Positions 40,766 through 50,342 of a stretch of 64,000 nt of DNA are shown in pieces. The translations under genes and the position numbers were made by a program. A model generated the notes under the pieces. The model was not told where the DNA came from and did no database searches. It saw nothing but the letters and a program-made list of their open reading frames with translations. The first letter of the stretch is position 1. Each line of letters starts with the position of its first letter. The DNA is from Pseudomonas subflava (lineage in GTDB: Bacteria > Pseudomonadota > Gammaproteobacteria > Pseudomonadales > Pseudomonadaceae): the NCBI RefSeq assembly GCF_023823685.1, contig NZ_JAMXBF010000001.1, forward strand, positions 124,001 through 188,000, read 5' to 3'.

Positions 40766-40793
40766 CTTATAGCACGGGGCCTTAAGTTGGCGA
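40766..40793 (-). promoter_or_regulatory. Candidate promoter of the OprD-family porin gene
   Basis: On the minus strand a -10 TATAAG is separated by 16 bp from a poor -35 (TCGCCA), and that -35 lies within a TGTCGC motif. A weak -35 overlapped by an activator half-site is typical of activator-dependent promoters. Confidence 0.5.
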
Positions 40794-40830
40794 CAGATAT
40801 CATTGATTCCCTACGGGTTATTTACGTGCA

Positions 40831-40876
40831 CGTCGCAAAAATGCATGTTCGGTGTCGCAATCCTGTAGGTTGTCGC
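40831..40876. promoter_or_regulatory. TGTCGC direct repeats, candidate ArgR sites
   Basis: TGTCGC occurs at 40853-40858 and 40871-40876, with CGTCGC at 40831-40836; another copy lies on the opposite strand at 40790-40795. Pseudomonas ArgR recognises TGTCGC-type half-sites and activates oprD in P. aeruginosa, so these may be arginine-response sites. The rest of the 691-bp gap to 41374 is AT-richer and holds no gene I can support. Confidence 0.45.
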
Positions 40877-41374
40877 CGGTCAGTTCCCCGTTGTAGTCCA
40901 TTTTCCGAAAAACCTTGCAATCCAACTATTTAGGGGCTTGCAGGACGAATTTCGGTGTGCTGGCGTCGACGGTATATCTGGCAAAGCAACTTTCGTGCAC
41001 AAATGCTGTCCGCTTCGGCAGTCTGCTCAATTTTTCTTGGCCAGACCGGCGTGTCGCTGAATTCGCGATTGCGGCACGGCGGGTACATGGCATGCGCGAG
41101 CCCGGGATGCGCGGCGGCGCGTTACCGGTGCTGCGGCTGGCGGTGGAATTTACCCGTCGGTAACGCTTTTTCCTGTGAGGTTGTTCAATTTGTGGGCGTT
41201 GGGGCGCGCGGCGCGGCTCTTTTTGGTGCGTCTCCAGGACTTGGCGTCATCACTCCGTTGCGGTCGTCTAAGGGGTCGCCCGGATGGCTGATGCGCGTGA
41301 TTGGGTGAAGCGTTTGGGTGCAGTAGGCGCATCCCGTCGTTATGCTGCCGGCCGGTGCCCATTCGTAGGAGACG

Positions 41375-41803
41375 ATGATGTTCAGCCTTGACCCACGCTT
41401 GCAGCAGGACTGCATCGTATTGGGAGATTTTCCGCTCTGCCGCTTGCTGCTGATGAACGACGCCAACTATCCCTGGTTCATTCTGGTGCCGCGTCGTGAA
41501 GCCATCAGTGAGCTGTTCCAGCTGGATGAGTCCGATCAGCAGCAACTATGGCGGGAAACTACGCGCCTGGCGGAATGGCTCAAGGGTGCGTTCGCCGCGG
41601 ACAAGATGAATGTCGCTACCCTGGGTAACGTCGTGAGCCAGCTGCACATGCATGTCATCGCGCGTGCGCAGCAGGATCCGGCCTGGCCGGGGCCGGTCTG
41701 GGGCAGGCATCCTGCTCGGCCCTATATAGAGGAAGAGATCGCTGCCATTCGTGCGCGACTGCGCCCGGTGCTGACGGGCGACTTCCGGTTCGTCGAGGAA
41801 TGA
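41375..41803 (+). CDS. HIT-family protein
   Basis: A 142-residue histidine-triad protein, a nucleotide hydrolase or transferase. It begins [33 protein letters not shown]; the active-site region is [25 protein letters not shown]. The first histidine of the usual HxHxH is glutamine here (QLHMHV), which is normal for this proteobacterial subgroup. Either of two tandem ATG codons could start it; the second (41378) has the better spacing from AGGAG. Its stop is a few bases before slyX. Confidence 0.82.
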   Translation: MMFSLDPRLQQDCIVLGDFPLCRLLLMNDANYPWFILVPRREAISELFQLDESDQQQLWRETTRLAEWLKGAFAADKMNVATLGNVVSQLHMHVIARAQQDPAWPGPVWGRHPARPYIEEEIAAIRARLRPVLTGDFRFVEE

Positions 41804-41808
41804 GGGTG

Positions 41809-42015
41809 ATGGATATGGAATCTCGCATCATCGAGCTGGAAAGTCGGCTGGCCTTTCAGGATGACACCATTGCCGCGCTAAACGACGTGGTGGTCGAGCA
41901 GCAGCGGGCGATCGAGCGCTTGCAGTTGCAGGTTGCGGTGCTGGCTCGTCGGCAGGAGGAAATGGCGGGGCAGTTCGGTATTGCCGAGGACGAAGCGCCG
42001 CCGCCGCATTATTGA
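41809..42015 (+). CDS. slyX: SlyX family protein
   Basis: A 68-residue, strongly heptad-patterned coiled-coil protein: [20 protein letters not shown], then [26 protein letters not shown], ending PPPHY, the hallmark of SlyX. I start it at MDMESR (41809), which aligns with MSLEAR of homologues; an in-frame ATG at 41800 is also possible. It follows the HIT gene almost directly and is closed by a terminator. Function unknown. Confidence 0.88.
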   Translation: MDMESRIIELESRLAFQDDTIAALNDVVVEQQRAIERLQLQVAVLARRQEEMAGQFGIAEDEAPPPHY

Positions 42016-42022
42016 TATCCAT

Positions 42023-42052
42023 AAAAAAGCCCGCATCAGCGGGCTTTTTTAA
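42023..42052. terminator. Bidirectional Rho-independent terminator
   Basis: AAAAAAGCCCGC / GCGGGCTTTTTT, between the convergent slyX and cold-shock genes. Confidence 0.9.
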
Positions 42053-42063
42053 TCGCGATGGAA

Positions 42064-42666
42064 TCAGCGGGGCAGAGCGATGATCACGTCTTCGGCCTGC
42101 AGGCCTTTGTCACGCTGCATTACCGAGAACTCTACGCGCTGGCCTTCCACCAGGACGCGATGGCCCTCGCCGCGGATGGCGCGGAAGTGCACGAAGATGT
42201 CGTCGCCGCTGTCTCGCGAGATGAAGCCGAAGCCCTTGGACGTATTGAACCACTTGACGGTACCGGTCTCGCGGCTGTCGTCGTTGTCGCGGCGAACGGC
42301 AGGGGCGCTCGGAATGCGCTTGCCGAGATTGATGGCCAGGTGCAGCGCGGCGGCGATCAGTAATGTGGCGAGGCTCAAGGCGACGGCCGGCTGGCTGCCA
42401 ATCTGCGCCAGCGGCGCGAGCAGGATTAGCGCCTGCAGGACGCTGGCGAAGACCAGCAGAGCGGAGACCAGGGCTTGCAGCTGGCTGCGAACGCCCTCGT
42501 GGCGAACCGGCAGCAGCGGGGCGATCAGCAGATTGAGCAGGCCGAACAGGGCCAGGTAGATGGCATCGGGTTGCTGCAGATAAGGCATGGCCTCGCTGCG
42601 CAGGGTGGGTGCGAAGGACAGCAGCAGAGCGCCGCCGCCTGTGATCAGGTGAACGATCTTCAACAT
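42064..42666 (-). CDS. Membrane-anchored cold-shock domain protein
   Basis: A 200-residue fusion. The N-terminal 120 residues contain three or four predicted helices (about 5-20, 35-52, 65-85, 92-115). Then a cold-shock domain (about 133-200) begins [17 protein letters not shown] with RNP1 KGFGFI and continues DDIFVHF (RNP2), ending ADVIIALPR-like. The domain would bind single-stranded RNA or DNA at the membrane surface. The same architecture is present next to slyX and dps in other pseudomonads. Role unknown beyond the RNA-binding prediction. Confidence 0.83.
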   Translation of the reverse strand: MLKIVHLITGGGALLLSFAPTLRSEAMPYLQQPDAIYLALFGLLNLLIAPLLPVRHEGVRSQLQALVSALLVFASVLQALILLAPLAQIGSQPAVALSLATLLIAAALHLAINLGKRIPSAPAVRRDNDDSRETGTVKWFNTSKGFGFISRDSGDDIFVHFRAIRGEGHRVLVEGQRVEFSVMQRDKGLQAEDVIIALPR

Positions 42667-42795
42667 GTCAGGGACTCACTTGTTCGAGAAAGGCTGTCAA
42701 TGAGCGGGCTGCCCGATGATTGGGCTCGGCTCCGCCTATGCCGCAACAATGCGACACCGGGCGCTATTTAACAGCAAAGGGGATGTCTACTCAAA

Positions 42796-43863
42796 TCAAG
42801 CGGTTAGCGCGGTTTCCGGCGCAGGCGGGTGAATCTGGTTGCGGCCGTTGCGTTTGGCCTGATAAAGCGCATCGTCGGCGCGGGTGACCAGGCTGTCGAA
42901 GGTGTCGCCGGGCTTGGCCAGGGCCAGGCCGAACGACGCGGTGATGGTGTCCAGCACCTTGTCGGTGCTGCGCACCTTCACGCGCAGGGCCTGGATCTTC
43001 TGGCGAAGCCGTTCGGCGAATTCGCCGGCGGTCTCCAGATCGAAACAGTCGTGCAGGATCACGCAGAACTCCTCGCCGCCATACCGGGCGGCGACGCCGC
43101 GGGCGGGAAGCAGTTCGCGAAGCAACTGTCCAACATGCTGAAGTACGCGATCACCCAGCGGATGGCCGTATTGGTCGTTGAACTGCTTGAAGTGGTCGAT
43201 ATCCAGCATCACCAGGGCCAAGCCTTTGGTGTCACCGGCGAGTGCCTGCTCGAGAAGGCGGGTGAAAGCGTGGCGATTGAACACGTGGGTCAGGCTGTCC
43301 AGGGTGGCCGCAGCCTGGGCGCGTTCGAGCTGGCTGCGCAGATTCTGGATCTCGGACTGCGCCGAGCGCAGGCGGTAGAGAAATTTCTCCTGTTGCTCCT
43401 GCATCTGCTGAGTGCTCAGCTGCAGGTCGTTGAGCACGCTGGGCAGGTCGTCGACGATCGGTTCCTGCAGAGCGGCGAGGCCGTGCGACAGACTGGCCTG
43501 GTAGTGCTGGCTGCCGGTCACGCTGCGTTGCACGTCGCCCTCGATGTCGTCCACCAGCTCGATCACCTGCTGCTGGCCCGCGCGCGCCTCGTCGAGCTCG
43601 CCGCGAATGATGTAGTCGCGGAACAGTTTGGTGGCGCTTTCGGGCGGGAAGCTGGAGAAATCGCTGACGATCTTGTCAAGGCGGCGGTTCAGCTCGGGCT
43701 CGGTGCCTTTGCAGTAGCTGTACCAGAGTGCGTAATGCACCGGGTTCGGCGGAATATCGTGGCGCACCATGTGTGGCACCGCCTGCTTGAGCAGATCAGC
43801 GGCCTCACGCGTCTCTTCGGGGTAGAGATCGAGAAGGGAAGGGGCTTTCGGCGGCTGGCTCAT
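42796..43863 (-). CDS. Diguanylate cyclase (GGDEF domain)
   Basis: A 355-residue soluble protein that would make c-di-GMP. The N-terminal about 180 residues are helical, with HYALWYSYCKGTEPELNRRLDKIV near residue 45 and a coiled coil at about 140-185 leading into the GGDEF domain, which has DSLTHVFNRHAF and the active-site ARYGGEEFCVIL. The usual inhibitory RxxD motif five residues before GGEEF is absent (PARG instead), so product inhibition may be lacking. The ATG at 43861-43863 (MSQPPKAPSL) is chosen; a TTG 30 bp upstream is in frame but lacks a ribosome-binding site. Confidence 0.88.
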   Translation of the reverse strand: MSQPPKAPSLLDLYPEETREAADLLKQAVPHMVRHDIPPNPVHYALWYSYCKGTEPELNRRLDKIVSDFSSFPPESATKLFRDYIIRGELDEARAGQQQVIELVDDIEGDVQRSVTGSQHYQASLSHGLAALQEPIVDDLPSVLNDLQLSTQQMQEQQEKFLYRLRSAQSEIQNLRSQLERAQAAATLDSLTHVFNRHAFTRLLEQALAGDTKGLALVMLDIDHFKQFNDQYGHPLGDRVLQHVGQLLRELLPARGVAARYGGEEFCVILHDCFDLETAGEFAERLRQKIQALRVKVRSTDKVLDTITASFGLALAKPGDTFDSLVTRADDALYQAKRNGRNQIHPPAPETALTA

Positions 43864-43925
43864 GCGTGTCACTAGGCGGGAGAAATTTTGCAAAGGATAG
43901 ATTAGCGGCAGGGGCTTCGCCTAGT

Positions 43926-43949
43926 AAAAGGCCCGGACTAGCCGGGCCT
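43926..43949 (-). terminator. Rho-independent terminator of the Dps-like gene
   Basis: GAGGCCCGGC / CCGGGCCTTTT arrangement on the minus strand, following the stop at 43971. Confidence 0.75.
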
Positions 43950-43970
43950 CGTGTCGTCGAGCTGCTGCCG

Positions 43971-44441
43971 TCAGGCGGCGAGCAGGCTGCGCAGCATCCA
44001 CGCGGTCTTCTCGTGCACCTGCATGCGCTGGGTCAGCAGGTCGGCGGTCGGCTCGTCGGAAACCTTGTCCAGCAGCGGGAAGATGCCGCGAGCGGTGCGC
44101 ACAACGGCTTCCTGGCCCTGGACCAGCAGCTTGATCATCTCGTCCGCGGAAGGCACGCCTTCCTCTTCCTTGATCGAGGACAGGCGGGCATAGGCGGCAT
44201 AGGTGCCGGGTGCCGGGAAGCCCAGGGCGCGGATGCGCTCGGCGATGGCATCGACGGCCAGGGCCAGCTCGGTGTACTGCGCCTCGAACATCAGGTGCAG
44301 GGTGTTAAACATCGGACCGGTCACGTTCCAGTGGAAGTTGTGGGTCTTCAGATACAGGGTGTAGGTGTCCGCCAGCAGGCGCGACAATCCTTCGGCGATG
44401 GCGGCGCGATCCTGTTCGGCGATGCCGATGTTGATTTCCAT
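43971..44441 (-). CDS. dps: Dps-like DNA-protection/ferritin-like protein
   Basis: A 156-residue protein of the Dps family (dodecameric iron-storing nucleoid protein). Landmarks: [23 protein letters not shown] with the ferroxidase histidine, [23 protein letters not shown] with the conserved aspartate and glutamate, and a C-terminal [15 protein letters not shown] helix. The ATG at 44439-44441 ([11 protein letters not shown]) is chosen; the frame is open 24 codons upstream without support. It lies between the cyclase gene and aspS, as in P. aeruginosa. The symbol is by family. Confidence 0.86.
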   Translation of the reverse strand: MEINIGIAEQDRAAIAEGLSRLLADTYTLYLKTHNFHWNVTGPMFNTLHLMFEAQYTELALAVDAIAERIRALGFPAPGTYAAYARLSSIKEEEGVPSADEMIKLLVQGQEAVVRTARGIFPLLDKVSDEPTADLLTQRMQVHEKTAWMLRSLLAA

Positions 44442-44706
44442 ACCTCGTACTCCTCTTCGGGCTCTCAGGTGGCCGGGGTAGACGCTTCCCCGCGATGGCT
44501 TCGAGCCTATCACAGTGCATGCGCCGCTCCCGCCCGATCTCTCTTAATGGAAGCGATGCTTGGAGGCTATTGCGGGTTCGCCGGTTCCGTCTATCACCGA
44601 TGTGCCATTTTCGAGTGCGACGCGGGCTGTCATAGCGCGCAGGTGTGTGCCGGCAGGGTGCGCCACGAATGCGCAAAGGCCGGCTGCGTCTGGGCGATTA
44701 ACTCGA

Positions 44707-44859
44707 TATAATCCCGCCCTTGTCCGCGGGCAACGGCCTTGGCGTCAGTCGCCATCGGCCCTTTCCCGCCCCGCTGGAAAATGCCCGCTCTCCGCAGCGG
44801 GGCGAGCCCGGGCCGGCCGGGTGCGAATTCAAGACTGATCTAGAGAAGCGAACACGACC
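44707..44859 (+). promoter_or_regulatory. aspS promoter and structured leader
   Basis: A perfect TATAAT at 44707-44712 lies about 145 bp before the aspS ATG, implying a long untranslated leader. The leader can form CCCCGCTG / CAGCGGGG (44769-44802). The -35 region is weak. The remainder of the gap back to 44442 (about 265 bp) shows no gene. Confidence 0.45.
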
Positions 44860-46635
44860 ATGATGCGCAGCCACTATTGCGGCCAGTTGAACGAGAGCCT
44901 GGACGGCCAGGAAATCACCCTTTGCGGCTGGGTACACCGCCGTCGCGACCATGGTGGCGTGATCTTCCTCGACATCCGCGACCGTGAAGGCCTGGCCCAG
45001 GTGGTGTTCGACCCGGATCGCGCCGAGACCTTCGCCAAGGCCGACCGCGTCCGCAGCGAGTACGTGGTGAAGATCACCGGCAAGGTGCGCCTGCGCCCCG
45101 AGGGTGCGCGCAACGCCAACATGGCGTCCGGTGCCATCGAGGTACTGGGCTACGAGCTGCAGGTGCTCAACGAGGCGGAAACCCCGCCGTTCCCGCTCAA
45201 CGAATACACCGACGTCGGCGAAGAAACCCGTCTGCGTTACCGCTTCATCGACCTGCGCCGCCCGGAAATGGCCGAGAAGCTGAAGCTGCGTTCGCGCATC
45301 ACCAGCAGCATCCGCCGCTACCTCGACGAAAACGGCTTCCTCGACGTCGAAACCCCGATCCTGACCCGCGCCACCCCGGAAGGCGCGCGCGACTATCTGG
45401 TGCCGAGCCGCACCCATGCCGGCAGCTTCTTCGCCCTGCCGCAGTCGCCGCAGCTGTTCAAGCAGCTGCTGATGGTCGCCGGCTTCGACCGCTACTACCA
45501 GATCGCGAAGTGCTTCCGGGACGAAGACCTGCGTGCCGATCGTCAGCCGGAATTCACCCAGATCGACATCGAGACCAGCTTCCTCGACGAAGACGACATC
45601 ATGGGCATCACCGAGACCATGATCCGCAACCTGTTCAAGGAAGTGCTGGATCTGGAGTTCGGCGATCTGCCGCACATGACTCTGGCCGAAGCGATGCGTC
45701 GCTTCGGTTCCGACAAGCCGGACCTGCGTATTCCGCTGGAGCTGGTGGACGTCGCCGATCAGCTCAAGGACGTCGAGTTCAAGGTGTTCTCCGGCCCGGC
45801 CAACGATGCCAAGGGCCGCGTCGCCGCCCTGCGCGTGCCGGGCGCCGCCTCCATGCCGCGCAGCCAGATCGACGACTACACCAAGTTCGTCGGCAACTAC
45901 GGCGCCAAGGGCCTGGCCTACATCAAAGTCAACGAGCGCGCCAAGGGCGTCGAAGGCCTGCAGTCGCCGATCGTCAAATTCATTCCGGAAGACAACCTCA
46001 AGGTCATCCTCGATCGCGTCGGCGCCGTCGATGGCGACATCGTGTTCTTCGGCGCCGACCGCGCCAAGGTGGTCTGCGATGCCCTGGGCGCGCTGCGCAT
46101 CAAGGTCGGCCACGATCTGAACCTGCTCACCTGCGAGTGGGCGCCGCTGTGGGTCGTCGATTTCCCGATGTTCGAAGAGAACGACGATGGCAGCCTGACC
46201 GCCATGCACCACCCGTTCACTTCGCCCAAGTGCAGCCCGGAAGAGCTCAAGGCCAACCCGGCCGCGGCGCTGTCCCGTGCCTATGACATGGTGCTCAACG
46301 GCACCGAACTGGGTGGCGGCTCCATTCGTATCCACGACAAGAAGATGCAGCAGGCCGTGTTCGAGGTTCTCGGCATCAGCGAGGCGGAGCAGGAAGAGAA
46401 GTTCGGCTTCCTCCTCGACGCACTGAAGTTCGGTGCGCCGCCCCACGGTGGCCTGGCCTTCGGCCTGGACCGCCTGGTGATGCTGATGACCGGCGCCAGC
46501 TCGATTCGCGAAGTGATCGCCTTCCCGAAGACCCAGAGCGCCGCCGACGTGATGACCCAGGCGCCCGGCGTGGTCGACGCCAAGGCCCTGCGCGAGCTGC
46601 ATATCCGCCTGCGCGAACAGCCCAAGGCTGAGTAA
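44860..46635 (+). CDS. aspS: Aspartyl-tRNA synthetase
   Basis: A 591-residue class II synthetase of bacterial type. An N-terminal OB-fold anticodon domain (about 15-105, with [19 protein letters not shown]) leads to motif 1 (about 145), the catalytic region with [42 protein letters not shown]-type motif 2, a GAD insertion (about 285-420), and motif 3 [15 protein letters not shown]. Pseudomonas AspRS is generally non-discriminating (charges Asp and Asn tRNAs); sequence alone does not settle that here. ATG at 44860 after an AGAAG-type site. A terminator follows. Confidence 0.95.
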   Translation: MMRSHYCGQLNESLDGQEITLCGWVHRRRDHGGVIFLDIRDREGLAQVVFDPDRAETFAKADRVRSEYVVKITGKVRLRPEGARNANMASGAIEVLGYELQVLNEAETPPFPLNEYTDVGEETRLRYRFIDLRRPEMAEKLKLRSRITSSIRRYLDENGFLDVETPILTRATPEGARDYLVPSRTHAGSFFALPQSPQLFKQLLMVAGFDRYYQIAKCFRDEDLRADRQPEFTQIDIETSFLDEDDIMGITETMIRNLFKEVLDLEFGDLPHMTLAEAMRRFGSDKPDLRIPLELVDVADQLKDVEFKVFSGPANDAKGRVAALRVPGAASMPRSQIDDYTKFVGNYGAKGLAYIKVNERAKGVEGLQSPIVKFIPEDNLKVILDRVGAVDGDIVFFGADRAKVVCDALGALRIKVGHDLNLLTCEWAPLWVVDFPMFEENDDGSLTAMHHPFTSPKCSPEELKANPAAALSRAYDMVLNGTELGGGSIRIHDKKMQQAVFEVLGISEAEQEEKFGFLLDALKFGAPPHGGLAFGLDRLVMLMTGASSIREVIAFPKTQSAADVMTQAPGVVDAKALRELHIRLREQPKAE

Positions 46636-46644
46636 GTCGAAACA

Positions 46645-46670
46645 AGAAGCCTGGATTTCCAGGCTTCTTC
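46645..46670 (+). terminator. Rho-independent terminator of aspS
   Basis: AAGAAGCCTGG / CCAGGCTTCTTC, 10 bp after the aspS stop. Confidence 0.85.
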
Positions 46671-46674
46671 GTTA

Positions 46675-46707
46675 TGGGGTGGGCGGAGAGACTCGAACTC
46701 TCACACC
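46675..46707 (-). pseudogene. tRNA 3'-end remnant (T-arm and acceptor strand, tRNA-Leu-like)
   Basis: On the minus strand a perfect T arm (GAGAG stem, TTCGAGT loop, CTCTC stem) is followed by CGCCCAC, a C discriminator and CCA. Upstream of the T arm GGTGT resembles the end of a leucine-type variable arm. The 5' half, with acceptor strand, D arm and complete anticodon arm, is missing: the sequence next to it leads directly into the yebC ribosome-binding region. It therefore looks like the kind of tRNA end left behind by integration or deletion of a mobile element. Confidence 0.7.
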
Positions 46708-46743
46708 TCTGCAATCTCAAGTGCTAAAGAAACGGAGTGAGTT

Positions 46744-47493
46744 ATGGCCGGTCATTCCAAATGGGCCAACATCAAGCACCGCAAGGGGCGCCAGGACGCC
46801 AAGCGCGGCAAGATCTTCACCAAGCTGATTCGTGAGCTGACCGTGGCCGCCAAGCATGGCGGCGGCGTGCCGGCGGACAATCCCCGCCTGCGCCTGGCGG
46901 TGGACAAGGCGCTGACCGCCAACATGTCGCGTGACGTGATCGACCGCGCCATCGCCCGCGGCGCCGGCAACACCGAAGCCGACAACATGATCGAGCTGAG
47001 CTACGAGGGCTACGCGCCGAGCGGCGTGGCGATCATCATTGAGGCCATGACCGACAACCGCAACCGCACCGCCGCCGACGTGCGCCACGCCTTCACCAAG
47101 TGCGGCGGCAACCTGGGTACCGATGGTTCGGTGGCCTACATGTTCGAGCGCAAGGGGCAGATCAGCTTCGCTCCGGGCGTCGATGAAGATGCGTTGATGG
47201 AGGCCGCCCTGGAGGCCGGCGCCGATGATGTAGAGATGGGCGAGGATGGCTCGGCCATGGTCTCGACCAGCTTCGCCGACTTCCTCGCGGTCAACGAGGC
47301 GCTGACCGCGGCCGGCTTCAAGGGCGAGGAGGCCGAAGTGGCGATGATTCCCTCGACCATGGCGCCGATTGCCGACCTGGAGACCGCCAAGAAGGTGCTC
47401 AAGCTGATCGACATGCTCGAAGACCTGGACGACGTGCAGAACGTCTACCACAACGCGGAAATTCCCGACGAGATCATGGAGCAGCTCGACTGA
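46744..47493 (+). CDS. yebC: YebC/PmpR-family regulator
   Basis: A 249-residue protein of the YebC/TACO1 family. It begins [25 protein letters not shown], continues [17 protein letters not shown], and has the conserved [31 protein letters not shown]. YebC members aid translation of polyproline stretches and are also described as transcription regulators (PmpR in P. aeruginosa represses pqsR). Because the pqs genes are not seen in their usual neighbouring position here, the general name is safer. ATG with GGAG 7 bp upstream. Confidence 0.93.
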   Translation: MAGHSKWANIKHRKGRQDAKRGKIFTKLIRELTVAAKHGGGVPADNPRLRLAVDKALTANMSRDVIDRAIARGAGNTEADNMIELSYEGYAPSGVAIIIEAMTDNRNRTAADVRHAFTKCGGNLGTDGSVAYMFERKGQISFAPGVDEDALMEAALEAGADDVEMGEDGSAMVSTSFADFLAVNEALTAAGFKGEEAEVAMIPSTMAPIADLETAKKVLKLIDMLEDLDDVQNVYHNAEIPDEIMEQLD

Positions 47494-47510
47494 TCCCTGC
47501 TCGTAGGCAG

Positions 47511-47549
47511 AAAAGCCGGAAGTCGCCTCGCGCGCTTCCGGCTTTTTTA
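47511..47549 (+). terminator. Rho-independent terminator of yebC
   Basis: AAAGCCGGAAG / CTTCCGGCTTTTTT stem and T-run. Confidence 0.88.
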
Positions 47550-47576
47550 TAGGCGCGGCGCTCCGTATACTCGCGG

Positions 47577-47592
47577 CTGGATAAATAGACAG
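47577..47592. promoter_or_regulatory. LexA-like box ahead of ruvCAB
   Basis: CTGGATAAATAGACAG fits CTG-N10-CAG with an AT-rich centre. It lies 40 bp upstream of the ruvC start and just after a TATACT -10-like element (47566-47571), where a repressor would block transcription. Confidence 0.6.
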
Positions 47593-47631
47593 TGTGCCGG
47601 CCCTCGGGTTGGCGTTGGAGCAAGCGGCGGC

Positions 47632-48156
47632 ATGACCCTGATTCTTGGCATCGACCCCGGCTCGCGCATCACCGGCTACGGCGTGGTGCGCGACACCGGG
47701 CGCGGCTGCGAGTATGTCGCCTCCGGCTGCATCCGCACCGGCGACGGCGACCTGGCCAGCCGGTTGCAGGTGGTGTTTCGCGGAGTCAGCGAGGTGATCC
47801 GTCAGCATGGGCCGGTCACCATGGGCATCGAGCAGGTGTTCATGGCCAAGAATGCCGATTCGGCGCTCAAGCTCGGCCAGGCCCGCGGTGCCGCCATCGT
47901 CGCCAGCATCGAGGCCGGGCTGGACGTCAACGAGTACACCGCCAGCCAGGTCAAGCAGGCCATCGCCGGCACCGGTGGCGCCGACAAGCAACAGGTGCAG
48001 ATGATGGTGATGCACCTGCTCAAGCTGGTGCAGAAGCCGCAGATCGATGCCTCCGATGCCCTGGCCATCGCCCTCTGTCACGCCCATCACCGGCAGAGCC
48101 TGATTCCCCATAACCTGCTCGGTGCCAAGCGCCGCAGCGGGCGCCTGCGCCTGTAA
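47632..48156 (+). CDS. ruvC: Holliday junction resolvase RuvC
   Basis: A 174-residue endonuclease that cuts Holliday junctions symmetrically. The catalytic acidic residues lie in [13 protein letters not shown] (Asp 7), [11 protein letters not shown] (Glu 66), and [11 protein letters not shown] (two aspartates near 139 and 142). The N-terminus [11 protein letters not shown] is typical. It is first of ruvCAB, downstream of the LexA-like box and 17 bp before ruvA. Confidence 0.95.
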   Translation: MTLILGIDPGSRITGYGVVRDTGRGCEYVASGCIRTGDGDLASRLQVVFRGVSEVIRQHGPVTMGIEQVFMAKNADSALKLGQARGAAIVASIEAGLDVNEYTASQVKQAIAGTGGADKQQVQMMVMHLLKLVQKPQIDASDALAIALCHAHHRQSLIPHNLLGAKRRSGRLRL

Positions 48157-48173
48157 ACAGAAGGAAGCGAATT

Positions 48174-48779
48174 GTGATCGGACGCCTCAAGGGCACCCTG
48201 GCGGAGAAGCAGCCGCCGCACATGATCCTCGACGTCAATGGCGTCGGCTACGAAGTGGAAGTGCCGATGACTACGCTCTATCGGCTGCCCGCCGTAGGGC
48301 AGCCGGTCACCCTGCACACCCACCTGGTGGTACGAGAAGATGCGCATCTGCTCTATGGCTTCGCCGAGAAGCGCGAGCGCGAGCTGTTCCGCGAGCTGAT
48401 CCGCCTCAACGGCGTCGGCCCCAAGCTGGCTCTGGCGCTGATGTCCGGCCTGGAAGTGGACGAGCTGGTGCGCTGCGTGCAGGCCCAGGACACCTCGACC
48501 CTGGTGAAAATCCCTGGCGTCGGCAAGAAGACCGCCGAGCGCCTGCTGGTGGAACTCAAGGATCGCTTAAAGGCCTGGGAGACCATGCCGTCCATCGCGC
48601 CGCTGGTGGTGGAACCCCGCGCCGGCGTGGCAGTCTCAAGCGCGGAGAGCGACGCCGTGAGCGCGCTGATCTCGCTCGGCTTCAAGCCGCAGGAGGCCAG
48701 CAAGGCCGTGGCGGCCGTACAGGAAGAAGGGCTGTCCAGCGAAGAGCTGATCCGCCGTGCCCTGAAAGGAATGGTGTAA
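48174..48779 (+). CDS. ruvA: Holliday junction branch migration protein RuvA
   Basis: A 201-residue DNA-binding subunit that forms tetramers on Holliday junctions and loads RuvB. Domains: OB fold (1-64, [28 protein letters not shown]), tandem helix-hairpin-helix region (about 65-140) with [18 protein letters not shown] and [16 protein letters not shown], flexible linker, and C-terminal RuvB-binding domain (about 155-201). The start is GTG at 48174 after AAGGAAG. It ends 3 bp before ruvB. Confidence 0.95.
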   Translation: MIGRLKGTLAEKQPPHMILDVNGVGYEVEVPMTTLYRLPAVGQPVTLHTHLVVREDAHLLYGFAEKRERELFRELIRLNGVGPKLALALMSGLEVDELVRCVQAQDTSTLVKIPGVGKKTAERLLVELKDRLKAWETMPSIAPLVVEPRAGVAVSSAESDAVSALISLGFKPQEASKAVAAVQEEGLSSEELIRRALKGMV

Positions 48780-48782
48780 GAA

Positions 48783-49832
<1,050 letters not shown>

Positions 49833-49885
49833 ATGAAAAACAGCGCCTCGCCCGGATTGGCAAGGTCAGGAGTAAGCACTAGAGT

Positions 49886-50341
49886 ATGCGCGCGCCAAAC
49901 GAGGCCCAGCCTTTCGCCTTCCCATGTCGGGTGTACTACGAGGACACCGACGCCGGCGGCATCGTCTACTACGTCAACTACCTCAAGTTCATGGAGCGTG
50001 CTCGTACCGAATGCCTGCGCAGCCTGGGTTTCGCCCAGTCGCAGCTGGCGGACGAGAACACTCTGTTCGTCGTGCATTCCGCCGAAGCGCGCTACCACGC
50101 GCCGGCCCGGTTGGACGACGAACTTTTCGTTACCGCCGAGGTGGTGGAGTTGAACCGAGCCAGCCTGCGCTTTCGTCAACAGGTACGGCGGGCATCGGAT
50201 GAGGCACTGCTCTGCGAAGGGCGGTTCGTGGTGGCCTGTGTGCGGGCCGACAATTTGAAACCCCGTGCCATCCCCGAAGCGCTGCGCGCAGCCTTCGCCG
50301 CGGGCATGGGTCTAGTCACAGCAGGACCGGTAGGAGAGTAG
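49886..50341 (+). CDS. ybgC: Tol-Pal-associated acyl-CoA thioesterase
   Basis: A 151-residue 4-hydroxybenzoyl-CoA-thioesterase-type hot-dog protein. The signature [31 protein letters not shown] holds the catalytic aspartate and the tyrosine; the gene leads the tol operon in most gammaproteobacteria. It acts on short acyl-CoAs or acyl-carrier protein, linked to phospholipid metabolism. Its stop is 1 bp before tolQ. Confidence 0.93.
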   Translation: MRAPNEAQPFAFPCRVYYEDTDAGGIVYYVNYLKFMERARTECLRSLGFAQSQLADENTLFVVHSAEARYHAPARLDDELFVTAEVVELNRASLRFRQQVRRASDEALLCEGRFVVACVRADNLKPRAIPEALRAAFAAGMGLVTAGPVGE

Positions 50342-50342
50342 C

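Noticed and set aside
40955-41308. 117-codon frame in the gap upstream of the HIT gene
   Set aside because: Unusual composition (many Cys, Trp, Arg), no ribosome-binding site and no likeness to a known family; the region looks non-coding.
44442-44859. T-box or tRNA-like leader regulating aspS
   Set aside because: No specifier stem, T-box sequence or paired antiterminator was visible, and T-boxes are not expected in Pseudomonas.
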